This document shows positions 43,678-53,147 of a DNA stretch of 62,770 bases, one piece after another. The position numbers and the translations under genes are program-made. The DNA comes from Acidimicrobiaceae bacterium (lineage in GTDB: Bacteria; Actinomycetota; Acidimicrobiia; Acidimicrobiales; RAAP-2): assembly GCA_027355725.1 (NCBI GenBank), contig DAIEHI010000092.1, positions 1 to 62,770 of the forward strand, in the 5' to 3' direction. Positions within the stretch are counted from its first letter, which is position 1. The number at the start of each line of letters is the position of its first letter. The notes below the pieces were generated by a model. That model was not told the origin of the DNA. It saw nothing but the letters and a program-made list of their open reading frames with translations, and did not search any database.

Positions 43678-44448
43678 ATAGGCATCATTGATGGGCCTCT
43701 CTCTGGTGTCAAATCTGGCCGACGTGCGCACTGAGCGGAGATGCCATTCGTCACTCCTTATTGCCCAGGGAATACGACAACAACCCGATGACACCGTGCG
43801 CGATTGATAGCAGAGGGTTCTTCATGCGGGCGGTTCTGTGTCACTGAAGGGGAGTGAGGGGTGGATGTCTCGTGCGTGAAGGGACTACTGCGTTTCGATC
43901 TCGACATTGAGGCGCATTGTGTTGGTTCGTCGTGAGGCTCTGTTGTGTGAGTGGAGGCGAGGCGAGCGATTCAGCGAAGTCACGCGCACTGTTCAAGAGA
44001 ATGTCGACACCACGAGTGAAATCTTGGTCAACCAGAGACCGTGGGTTCTCGAGCGATCTCTTGGCGAATTCGAAGTGCACTCAGATGAGTTTTCGCTCGC
44101 GATCAGGTGGCGTGCTCTATAGCGATCCGTGTGGGGTCTTGTAAGAGGATTTGTCACCGACTTCTAGGAGTTAAGTGGTGAATAAGAAATATTGCTCCGT
44201 TAACTCTCACGTCATTCTCGTGGGCCTATAGTGTTCGACCAACGACAGGGGATAGGTGATAGTGGTAACCGGGGGCGAAGCGGTGGGCGAAAGCGTGACT
44301 AGCGCGCGCTGCGTGGCACCCCGAGACTGGACAATGGGTTCCAACCTTCAATCGGTCTCACCTTCGTCGTTTCTTTCTTCCTTCGTTGTGCCTGAGCGAG
44401 AGGTGAATCTTTGAAACCGTTGACCGTAGTAGAAGACGTGGTCCGCTG
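43678..44448. other. Intergenic region upstream of the polyamine-type importer
   Basis: About 770 bases with no convincing gene; short frames (for example about 71 codons from 43907) lack family resemblance. On the plus strand a TATAGT hexamer (44227-44232) is a possible -10 box for the importer operon; I cannot find a matching -35. It would give a 5' leader of about 210 bases that is GC-rich between 44250 and 44340 and contains several short complementary stretches. I cannot assign it to a known riboswitch class. Confidence 0.4.
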
Positions 44449-45633
44449 ATGACTACGAGCGTGAATCCGATTGACAGTCCACGAACCACCTCGAGTGAAG
44501 GGGCACCGCGAGCGAACGTTCGTCTCGAGCATGTGACGAAGAAGTTCGATGACGTCGCTGCCGTCGACGATCTGAACCTCGATATCGATGAAGGCGAGTT
44601 CTTCAGCCTGCTCGGCCCTTCGGGTTGCGGTAAGACAACGACCCTTCGCATGGTGGGCGGCTTTGAAGAACCGACGTCGGGCAAGATCATGTTGGGGGGC
44701 CGCGATGTCACCTACATGGCGCCGTACCACCGAGACATCAACACGGTGTTCCAGTCCTACGCACTCTTCCCACATCTCGACGTCTTTGACAACATCGCAT
44801 TCGGTCTGCACCGAAAGAAGGTAGCCAAGGCTGAGATTCGCCAACGCGTGGGAAGGATCCTTGAGATCGTGGATCTTCCTGGTTTCGAGAAGCGACGCGT
44901 CAATCAGTTGTCGGGAGGCCAACAGCAGCGCATTGCACTCGCGCGCGCATTGGTGAATGAACCGACACTTTTGCTGCTCGATGAACCAATGTCGGCGCTT
45001 GACGCGAAGTTGCGTCACCAGATGCAGATCGAACTCAAGTCAATTCAGTCGCGAGTTGGCATTACCTTTCTTTATGTCACCCACGACCAGGAAGAGGCCA
45101 TGACGATGTCGGACCGACTCGTCGTTATGCGCCACGGCAAGATTGAGGGCATTGGCTCGCCGAAGGACGTCTACGACAGCCCCTCGACTGAGTTCGTTGC
45201 GACATTCCTTGGCGCCTCAAACCTCCTAGCCGGTGAAGTGGCGAGCCGCGACGGTGAGCTCACGTCAATTCTGCTCACCACGGGCTCGACGTTGTTCGTG
45301 CCAACATCACGGCTCCCAGTCGACCTGAAGGGCAAGGCAGTCAAGGTGGGCGTACGCCCGGAAAAGATAAGCATCGCTCCGGTGGGCGCAACTGTCGCAT
45401 CGAACCGAAATTCGCTGAGGGGTCGGGTACGGGTATCGACGTTCACGGGCGTTGGCAACCAGTACCTGGTTGAGATGCCATCTGGCACCGACATCACGGT
45501 CTACGCCCAGAACATCGGCGAGGAACTCGCCCCGCGAAGCGGTGAGGAAGTCTTATTGAGCTGGCCGGTGGAGCACACCTTCGCCGTCACGCCCATGGAG
45601 AGCGGTAGTGATTCAGAAGAGTTGGAAATCTAA
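44449..45633 (+). CDS. potA: Polyamine-type ABC importer ATPase
   Basis: The energising subunit of a spermidine/putrescine-type importer. Walker A LLGPSGCGKTTTLRM (near residue 53), Q-loop FQSYALFPHLDVFDNIAFGL, signature LSGGQQQRIALARA (near 155), Walker B LLLLDEPMSALD, switch VTHDQEEAM and a C-terminal TOBE-like beta domain (about 300-390) are seen. The 394 residues fit PotA. It heads a four-gene operon (ATPase, binding protein, two permeases). No SD stands out before ATG 44449. Substrate is inferred from subunit similarity and could also be another cationic or organic compound. Confidence 0.9.
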   Translation: MTTSVNPIDSPRTTSSEGAPRANVRLEHVTKKFDDVAAVDDLNLDIDEGEFFSLLGPSGCGKTTTLRMVGGFEEPTSGKIMLGGRDVTYMAPYHRDINTVFQSYALFPHLDVFDNIAFGLHRKKVAKAEIRQRVGRILEIVDLPGFEKRRVNQLSGGQQQRIALARALVNEPTLLLLDEPMSALDAKLRHQMQIELKSIQSRVGITFLYVTHDQEEAMTMSDRLVVMRHGKIEGIGSPKDVYDSPSTEFVATFLGASNLLAGEVASRDGELTSILLTTGSTLFVPTSRLPVDLKGKAVKVGVRPEKISIAPVGATVASNRNSLRGRVRVSTFTGVGNQYLVEMPSGTDITVYAQNIGEELAPRSGEEVLLSWPVEHTFAVTPMESGSDSEELEI

Positions 45634-45644
45634 ACAGGGGAGCA

Positions 45645-46949
45645 ATGATGGAACACGTAAACAATGAAGCCATGAACACCGAGGGTATCGACCCGTCGTT
45701 CTGGCGGGGCTTGACTCAACCTCGATTCTCTCGTCGCCAGGCGCTAACGGCATCGGGACTCGGACTCGGTGCAGCACTAGCTGGTTCGATGGGATCGGCA
45801 ACAATGGCGGGCGCTGCGAGCTCGGTGGGCTCCAAGTCGTGGTGGAAGAGCCAGAAGTTGCACCATACGCTCAACTTCGCGAACTGGCCGTACTACATCG
45901 ACGTCCTCGCGGGAAAGCACCCGTCACTACAGAACTTTACGAAGCAGACCGGCATCAAAGTCAATTACTTCGAAGTGATCCAAGACAATGCGTCGTTCTA
46001 TCAGAAGATACGCCCATCGCTGGCAGCGGGGCAGTACACGGGGTACGACATTGTCGTCATGACCAACAACAACCCACAATTGGGTTACCTGATGCAACTG
46101 GGTTGGCTGGTGCCCCTCGATCACGCGATGATGAAGAACTTCAATAAGTACGCGGGACCGCTCATCAAGAGCCCTTCCTGGGACCCGGGCAACAAGTACA
46201 CGATGGCCTGGCAGTCGGGGTGGACCGCGATTGGCTACAACAACAAAAAGGTCAAGAACCCTGGCGACAGCGTCGACATCTTGTTCAACAAGAAGTACGC
46301 CGGTCGTGTTGGTATGTTGAGCGACCCCTTTGAATTGGGCAGTGTTGGCTTGCTCGCCATTGGCGTTGAGCCAGCTAAGTCGACTGAATCGGATTGGGCC
46401 AAGGCCGCAAAGAAGCTCCAGCAGCAAAAGAGCGACGGCATCGTCGCGGCGTACTACGACCAGAGCTACATTCAGCACTTGAAGAATGGCGACATCGACA
46501 TCTCGATGTGCTACTCGGGCGACATCTTCCAGGCCGACCTCAACAGCAAGTACAAGGACTTGACCTTGCTCATCCCCCACGAAGGTGCGATGTTGTGGAC
46601 TGACAACATGTGCATTCCAAAGTACGCACAGAACCCTCTCGATGCGATGACGGCAATGGACTACTTCTACAGCCCCGTCACCCAGTCGGTGGTCGAGTAC
46701 TACAACGACTACATCTGCCCGGTTCCCGCGGCGAAGCAGCAACTGCTGCACCCAACTGGCTGGAACAAGGCCGCTCTCGCTTCGCTGAAGCCTGAGATTG
46801 GTCTTCCTTATTCGGTGACCGCCAATTCAAATGTGGTGTTCCCGAGCCCGGCGCGAGTCAAGGCATCAAAGCCCTATTACAACTTCAAGAGTCAGACGGA
46901 GATTGACGCGTGGACCAGCCTCTTCCTACCGATCATCCAGGGAGCGTAG
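45645..46949 (+). CDS. potD: Polyamine-type ABC importer substrate-binding protein
   Basis: A 434-residue exported binding protein. A twin-arginine-like signal (SRRQALTASGLGLGAALAG, residues about 27-46) suggests Tat export, followed by a PotD-like periplasmic-binding fold: LHHTLNFANWPYYIDVL, DIVVMTNNNPQLGYLM, YTMAWQSGWTAIGYN, DISMCYSGDIFQADL. There is no lipobox Cys, so retention at the surface is unexplained. AGGGGAGC precedes ATG 45645. It captures the substrate for the two permeases; its last 40 bases overlap the first permease gene. Confidence 0.88.
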   Translation: MMEHVNNEAMNTEGIDPSFWRGLTQPRFSRRQALTASGLGLGAALAGSMGSATMAGAASSVGSKSWWKSQKLHHTLNFANWPYYIDVLAGKHPSLQNFTKQTGIKVNYFEVIQDNASFYQKIRPSLAAGQYTGYDIVVMTNNNPQLGYLMQLGWLVPLDHAMMKNFNKYAGPLIKSPSWDPGNKYTMAWQSGWTAIGYNNKKVKNPGDSVDILFNKKYAGRVGMLSDPFELGSVGLLAIGVEPAKSTESDWAKAAKKLQQQKSDGIVAAYYDQSYIQHLKNGDIDISMCYSGDIFQADLNSKYKDLTLLIPHEGAMLWTDNMCIPKYAQNPLDAMTAMDYFYSPVTQSVVEYYNDYICPVPAAKQQLLHPTGWNKAALASLKPEIGLPYSVTANSNVVFPSPARVKASKPYYNFKSQTEIDAWTSLFLPIIQGA

Positions 46950-47824
46950 ACCACAAGCGGCGACTGACAGCCCTGCGAAAGAGACTCCCGCCGTATCTGT
47001 TGAGTCTCCCCGCAGGGCTGTGGTTGCTGTTGTTATTCATAGTCCCACTGTTGATCATGCTGTCGATCACACTCAAGACGTGTAGTCCTGCGTCTGGGGT
47101 GTGCGTTATGACCTGGAACTGGGGAGAGCTTCCCCACGTGGTGAACCTCTATCACCCACAGTTCATCACGAGCCTGGTCTTCGCTGCTATCGCCACGGTT
47201 ATTGACTTGGTCATCTCGTTCCCGATCGCGTACTGGATTGCGTTCTACGGCGGGCGAAAGAAGAACTTCTTTCTCATCATGCTGCTGGTGCCGTTCTTTG
47301 TGTCGTTCATCATCCGTACGTTGGTGTGGGAGTTCATCCTCTCCAACAACGGCATCGTGCTGACTTTCCTCAAGCACAACCACCTGGCACCGTCTAACTT
47401 CCACGTTCTGGGCACGGGCCTCGCGGTGATCGCGGGTCTGGCGTACAACTACCTGCCCTTCACCGCACTTCCGTTGTACGTCGCGCTCGAGAGGATTGAT
47501 CGAAGGGTGCTGAACGCGGCCTATGACCTTTACGCGAATCGGCGTGCTGCGTTCATGCGGGTGATCTTGCCGCTGACCATACCGGGAATCTTCGCAGCGT
47601 TCTTGCTGACCTTCATTCCCGCATTCGGGGACTACGTGAACCAAGAGATCCTCGGTGGGACGTCGAACACGATGATTGGCACCGTCATCCAGAATCTGTT
47701 CCTCATCGACTCTGACTACGCCGGGGGCGCGTCGCTGTCGGTTGTGTTGTTGATCATCTCTCTGCTGGGCATTTGGCTCTACGCGCGACTACTGGGTTCA
47801 CGAACGATCGAGGAGTACCTGTGA
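46910..47824 (+). CDS. potB: Polyamine-type ABC importer permease, PotB-like
   Basis: A 304-residue membrane permease with about six hydrophobic segments and the EAA-type loop (ALERIDRRVLNAAYDLYANRRAAFMRVILPLTIPGI near 200-235), which contacts the ATPase. LVVFIVPLL-like first helix and the large loop with two Cys (TCSPASGVC near 60) precede it. The only plausible start, GTG 46910, lies inside the 3' end of the binding-protein gene (40-base overlap); CGGAG is about nine bases upstream. The overlap suggests translational coupling. Confidence 0.88.
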   Translation: MDQPLPTDHPGSVDHKRRLTALRKRLPPYLLSLPAGLWLLLLFIVPLLIMLSITLKTCSPASGVCVMTWNWGELPHVVNLYHPQFITSLVFAAIATVIDLVISFPIAYWIAFYGGRKKNFFLIMLLVPFFVSFIIRTLVWEFILSNNGIVLTFLKHNHLAPSNFHVLGTGLAVIAGLAYNYLPFTALPLYVALERIDRRVLNAAYDLYANRRAAFMRVILPLTIPGIFAAFLLTFIPAFGDYVNQEILGGTSNTMIGTVIQNLFLIDSDYAGGASLSVVLLIISLLGIWLYARLLGSRTIEEYL

Positions 47825-48675
47825 GCACGCTTTCATCGAGCGGCACTTCGCTTGCGACCGAGAAGGAGCAGCGTCGTCCACGCCATCTAGGTCGTTTCCT
47901 ACTGCCAACGTATTCGTGGCTGGTCATTGCCTATCTCGTCTTTCCGATTGCGGTGATGATTGTCTACAGCTTCAACCGGGTGATCTCCGGACTCCAATTG
48001 GTGAGCTTTGCGTGGAATGGGTTCACCTTTCAGTGGTATCGCCAGTGGAGCAACATCCCTGGTCTCACCTCGGCTTTCTGGTTGACGTTGCGCCTCGCCA
48101 TCGTGAGTACCATCATCGCAACCATCATCGGGACCTTGCTCGCAATCGCGCTCGTGCGTTACCGACCGCCGAAGTTTCGTGGCAAGGGCGCTATCGAGCA
48201 GATCCTGTTTCTCAATATCGCCGCCCCTGAGATTGTCATGGGCGCCTCCTTGCTCGGACTCTTCGTGACCTTCAACGTGGCCCGAGGATTTCTCACCCTG
48301 GTATTGGCGCACGTGATGTTCTCGATTGCCTACGTCACGGTCACCGTGCGAGCCCGTCTCTCGGGCTTTGACCTCTCGCTCGAAGAGGCGTCCTATGACT
48401 TGGGTGCGAATCCGTTCTCGACATTTCGCCTCGTGACGTTGCCGCTCATCATGCCCGGTGTGCTCGCAGGTGCATTGATGGCATTCGCGCTCTCTATCGA
48501 CGACTTCGTGACATCGAACTTCGTGAGTGGCTCGAGTGTGCCATTTCCCGTGTGGGTGTACGGCGCATCGCGAGTTGGCACACCGCCGCAGGTGTTCGTC
48601 TTTGGCACCGTGATCTTCACGGTGGGGATCGTCTTTGCCATTTTGAGCCTGGGTCTTTCGAGGAAGAAGGATTAG
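47821..48675 (+). CDS. potC: Polyamine-type ABC importer permease, PotC-like
   Basis: A 284-residue second permease with about six transmembrane helices. The EAA loop ASYDLGANPFSTFRLVTLPLIMPGV (near 205) and SFNRVISGLQLVSFAWNGFTFQWY near 50 are PotC-like. Its GTG overlaps the potB stop (GTGA), with GAGGAG upstream, so the longer frame starting at 47773 is rejected. It completes the importer. The stop is followed by 180 bases ending at tRNA-Pro. Confidence 0.9.
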   Translation: MSTLSSSGTSLATEKEQRRPRHLGRFLLPTYSWLVIAYLVFPIAVMIVYSFNRVISGLQLVSFAWNGFTFQWYRQWSNIPGLTSAFWLTLRLAIVSTIIATIIGTLLAIALVRYRPPKFRGKGAIEQILFLNIAAPEIVMGASLLGLFVTFNVARGFLTLVLAHVMFSIAYVTVTVRARLSGFDLSLEEASYDLGANPFSTFRLVTLPLIMPGVLAGALMAFALSIDDFVTSNFVSGSSVPFPVWVYGASRVGTPPQVFVFGTVIFTVGIVFAILSLGLSRKKD

Positions 48676-48820
48676 ACCCTCTCAATCGTTGGACGAGACC
48701 GATCGATGTGCGTAGACGGCGCGACGTTCTGATTGGGAGAGCATCAAGTCGAAATGGCACGCCAATGGTGACGCTTTGAAAGCGGATTGATCATTCCCTG
48801 GACGTTCGCGACCAGCTGTC

Positions 48821-48854
48821 GACTAGGACCTGAACCCCTTTCGGGGTCCTGGTC
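48821..48854 (-). terminator. Hairpin after tRNA-Pro
   Basis: GACTAGGACC (48821-48830) and GGTCCTGGTC (48845-48854) can pair with one G-T, or the inner CCCC/GGGG with AGGA/TCCT. It begins four bases beyond the minus-strand tRNA-Pro CCA and so probably terminates it. No U-tract is seen. Confidence 0.5.
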
Positions 48855-48857
48855 GCG

Positions 48858-48935
48858 TGGTCGGGAAGGCGGGATTCGAACCCGCGGCCTCCTGGTCCCA
48901 AACCAGGCGCGCTAACCAAGCTGCGCTACTTCCCG
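48858..48935 (-). tRNA. tRNA-Pro(TGG)
   Basis: Minus-strand cloverleaf: acceptor CGGGAAG/CTTCCCG, anticodon loop TTTGGGA giving anticodon TGG, and T loop TTCGAAT. Discriminator A and an encoded CCA (48858-48860) are present. The C1-G72 pair is the bacterial tRNA-Pro identity element. Confidence 0.97.
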
Positions 48936-49022
48936 TCGTACCATCGTTACACATATTCATCAACGCAAGTGCCAGAGTGCGTGACATCATAGGCTGCACG
49001 CAGGTATGAGAAGAAGGTGCCG

Positions 49023-49835
49023 GTGGCTTACGACTGGATAATCGATGCGCTCGATGAGACATGGGGCGCCGTCTACCGATTGATGCGAAGCCAACCGCCT
49101 GAGGCGTATCACGCTCAAACGGCCTGCCCCGGTTGGGACGTGCAAGACGTGATCAGTCACATCTTTGGTTTCGAGGCCATGCTCCGCGGAGGGCCGGTCC
49201 CGCCGTACGAAGGGTCATGGCCCGAGTACGTGAAGAACCCGATTGGTGAACTCAATGAAGCCATTGTCCAGGCTCATCGTGGTGAGCCTGGCCCCGAAGT
49301 CCTCGAAGAGTTCCGTGACACCACGCGACGTTCACTCGAAGCCCTTCGTACCTTGAGCGACGAGGGATGGGAGAAGGTGGGCTGGAGTCCCGAGGGGGAG
49401 CGGCCCTACCACCGATTTCAAGAGACCCGGGTGCTCGATAGCTGGATCCATCTTCAAGACATCCGCGACGCCCTGCTTCAACCAGAAGACGACCACGGTC
49501 CGGGCGAAGAGATTGTCGTGAATCGTTTTGAGGCCGCCCTGCCCTATGTGGTTGGACGAAAGATGAAGGCTGCTGATGGAACCGTGATCCAGATCAACCT
49601 GAGTGGACGCCTGGCGCGCACGGTTCTCCTTGAAGTCAGAGAGGGTCGAGCACAACCCGTTTCAACGAGCTCGACGCCCGTGAACTTGGAGATCACAACC
49701 CCCGTGGCGCTCTTTTGGCGCCGTGCGGCGGGTCGCATCAGTGCCCAAGCGTTCCTTGACGCTTCGGCGACCAACGTGCGTGGTGATCACGCTATGGCGC
49801 TTGCATTTGGCGAGGCGCTCAACATCATGATTTAA
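49023..49835 (+). CDS. Mycothiol-dependent maleylpyruvate isomerase (DinB-like) family protein
   Basis: A 270-residue protein of the MDMPI/DinB-like superfamily. The first helices carry the metal-binding pattern: TACPGWDVQDVISHIFGFEAML (His near 44), with HRF and WIHLQDIRDAL containing further His residues near 120-150, then a beta-rich C-terminal domain. Relatives use mycothiol, an actinobacterial thiol, so its presence supports the phylum call. Function in this organism is unknown. GTG 49023 is preferred because AGAAGAAGG lies just upstream; GTG 49017 is too close. Confidence 0.82.
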   Translation: MAYDWIIDALDETWGAVYRLMRSQPPEAYHAQTACPGWDVQDVISHIFGFEAMLRGGPVPPYEGSWPEYVKNPIGELNEAIVQAHRGEPGPEVLEEFRDTTRRSLEALRTLSDEGWEKVGWSPEGERPYHRFQETRVLDSWIHLQDIRDALLQPEDDHGPGEEIVVNRFEAALPYVVGRKMKAADGTVIQINLSGRLARTVLLEVREGRAQPVSTSSTPVNLEITTPVALFWRRAAGRISAQAFLDASATNVRGDHAMALAFGEALNIMI

Positions 49836-49869
49836 CCCATCCAGGAGAGCCGGTAGGCTGGCATCTCCT

Positions 49870-51204
49870 ATGCGTGCCACCTCTACATCCCTGGACAACA
49901 ACCGAATCAAGCTCATCGTGGAACTCGATGACACCGAAATGGACGAAGCCCTCGACGCAGCCGCAGCCTCGCTCGCGAAGCAGGTGAGCGTCAAGGGCTT
50001 TCGCAAGGGCAAGGTCCCAAAGAACGTGCTCGTTGCCCACATTGGCGGGCTCGAGGTTCTGCGCTCCGAGGCCATTCGCGAATCAATGCCCGACTTCTAT
50101 GCTCGCGCCATTGCGGACACCCTGATCGACCCGATTGGCCAGCCTGAGATCAACATCACTGGCGGCGAGCAAGAAGGCGCTCTCACCTTCGAAGCCGAGG
50201 TCGAAGTCCGTCCGGTCGTCACCATCTCGGGTCAGCGTGGGCTTCGTGTGACGATTCCTTCGCCCAACGTCACCGACGACGAGATCGAGGCGCAGATCAA
50301 CCGGTACCGCGAGACTGACGCCGTGCTTGAAGACGTGGATCGGCCAATCGTGAATGGCGACCTGGTCACCATGGACCTTCGAGTGCAACAAGTCGCGAGT
50401 GAGACCGAACCGCTTGAGATGAGCGATTTCATGTACACCGTAGGTTCAGGCTCGATCACCGATGGCGTCGACGAACTCATTCTCGGCCTGAGGGCAGGTG
50501 AGGAGCTCAAGTTGAACGGCAGCGCCGGCGAAGGCGTGGTCGCGACGTACGAGATGAAGTTGAAGCAGGTCAAAGAGCGCATTCTTCCCGAACTCACGGA
50601 CGAGTGGGTGCAGGAGAACACCGAGTGGGCCACCGACCAGGAGATGCGCGACGCCATTGTCAACCAGATGCGACGCATGAAGGTTGTCGAGGCCCAGATG
50701 TCCCAGCGTGACGCCACCCTCGTGGCATTGGGCGAGCTAGTGGACAGCGATGTGGTACCTGAGGTCTTGGTAGACGCCGAGACCAACGAGCGCCTGCACG
50801 ATCTCGGTCACCGTCTCTCCCAACAGCAGATGACACTCGAGATGTTCCTCCAGGTGACCAACCAGACCCCTGAGCAGTTGCTCGAGACCTTGCGCGAAGA
50901 CGCGGTTCGAGGCGTTCGCATCGACCTGGCCCTTCGTGCACTGGTAGTGGCGGAGAACCTCGAGCCAACGCCCGAGGAAATTGAAGAAGAACTGGCGAGC
51001 ACCGCGGCGTCGATGGACGCGGATCCCGAGCTCTTGCGAACGAACCTTCGTGACACGGGTCGCGTTGTCGCGTTCAATGCAGAAGTGGCCAAGATGAAGG
51101 CATCTCGGTGGCTGATGGACAACGTCACCTTTGTTGACCCCGACGGCCTCGAGATCGACCGGGCGCTGTTGCGCACGGATCAGTCCGAGGAACTCGACGC
51201 CTAA
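49870..51204 (+). CDS. tig: Trigger factor
   Basis: Ribosome-bound chaperone and peptidyl-prolyl isomerase. The ribosome-binding signature GFRKGKVPKNV lies near residue 43, an FKBP-like PPIase domain follows (about 150-245; LVTMDLRVQ, GAGEGVVATYEMKLK-like), and the C-terminal helical chaperone arms extend to 444. Full length. It begins the tig-clpP-clpX block. The gap before it is only 35 bases, so it may be co-transcribed with the mycothiol-dependent protein gene. Confidence 0.95.
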   Translation: MRATSTSLDNNRIKLIVELDDTEMDEALDAAAASLAKQVSVKGFRKGKVPKNVLVAHIGGLEVLRSEAIRESMPDFYARAIADTLIDPIGQPEINITGGEQEGALTFEAEVEVRPVVTISGQRGLRVTIPSPNVTDDEIEAQINRYRETDAVLEDVDRPIVNGDLVTMDLRVQQVASETEPLEMSDFMYTVGSGSITDGVDELILGLRAGEELKLNGSAGEGVVATYEMKLKQVKERILPELTDEWVQENTEWATDQEMRDAIVNQMRRMKVVEAQMSQRDATLVALGELVDSDVVPEVLVDAETNERLHDLGHRLSQQQMTLEMFLQVTNQTPEQLLETLREDAVRGVRIDLALRALVVAENLEPTPEEIEEELASTAASMDADPELLRTNLRDTGRVVAFNAEVAKMKASRWLMDNVTFVDPDGLEIDRALLRTDQSEELDA

Positions 51205-51213
51205 GGTGGATGC

Positions 51214-51822
51214 GTGAACGACAATTTTCGAGCTCAGAACTACTTGGTACCCACGGTCGTCGAATCGTCGAATCGCGGCGAGCGAGCCTACGACCTCTAC
51301 AGTCGACTCCTTCGTGAGCGCATCATCTTTCTTGGAACGCCGATCGACGACACGATTGCGAACTTGATCTGCGCCCAGATGCTCTTTCTCGAGTCCGAGG
51401 ACCCAGACAAGGACATCAACCTGTACATCAACTCGCCGGGCGGTGACATCACGGGCCTGCTCGCGATCTATGACACCATGAAGTACATCAAGCCCGACGT
51501 CTCCACGTTCTGCTTCGGACAGGCCGCCTCTGCGGCGGCGGTCTTGCTCGGTGCAGGCACCAAGGGTAAGCGGCTCGCGCTGCCGCACGCACGCGTGTTG
51601 TTGCACCAGCCGTGGGGTGGCGTTGGCGGGCAAGCCTCCGACATCGAGATCCAAGCCCGCGAGATCCTTCGTATGAAGGACATGCTGAACTCAATGCTGG
51701 CCTCAGACACGGGCCAGACCGTCGAGCGGATCACTAAGGACACCGACCGCGACTTCATCATGGGCGCCGAAGAAGCCGTTGAATACGGCCTTATTGACGA
51801 CGTTCTCACCGCGCGGCCCTAG
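51214..51822 (+). CDS. clpP: ATP-dependent Clp protease proteolytic subunit
   Basis: The serine peptidase ring of the Clp protease. Catalytic Ser106 lies in [12 protein letters not shown], His in [14 protein letters not shown], and Asp is expected in the [17 protein letters not shown] segment. The 202 residues and [19 protein letters not shown] are typical. GTG start follows tig by nine bases. Only one clpP is here; many actinobacteria have two in tandem at this place (see findings). Confidence 0.95.
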   Translation: MNDNFRAQNYLVPTVVESSNRGERAYDLYSRLLRERIIFLGTPIDDTIANLICAQMLFLESEDPDKDINLYINSPGGDITGLLAIYDTMKYIKPDVSTFCFGQAASAAAVLLGAGTKGKRLALPHARVLLHQPWGGVGGQASDIEIQAREILRMKDMLNSMLASDTGQTVERITKDTDRDFIMGAEEAVEYGLIDDVLTARP

Positions 51823-51838
51823 GTACCTCCTTTTTGAC

Positions 51839-51853
51839 CCTACGAACCGTAGG
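51839..51853. promoter_or_regulatory. Palindrome between clpP and clpX
   Basis: CCTACG-AAC-CGTAGG is a perfect 6-base inverted repeat with a three-base centre, starting at the end of a TTGACC hexamer (51834-51839) in the 66-base clpP-clpX gap. It could be an operator or the stem of a weak terminator. No U-tract follows. A factor is not identified. Confidence 0.3.
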
Positions 51854-51887
51854 ATGTTGGGGTTAATGGTCGTGTCGGAGGGTATCT

Positions 51888-53144
<1,257 letters not shown>

Positions 53145-53147
53145 CCA

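Noticed and set aside
43907..44122. 71-codon frame upstream of the importer operon
   Set aside because: No recognisable protein and no SD; more likely chance in a GC-rich intergenic region.
44236..44340. Guanidine-type or glycine riboswitch in the potA leader
   Set aside because: I could not match the conserved sequence elements of those classes; only general GC-rich structure is seen.
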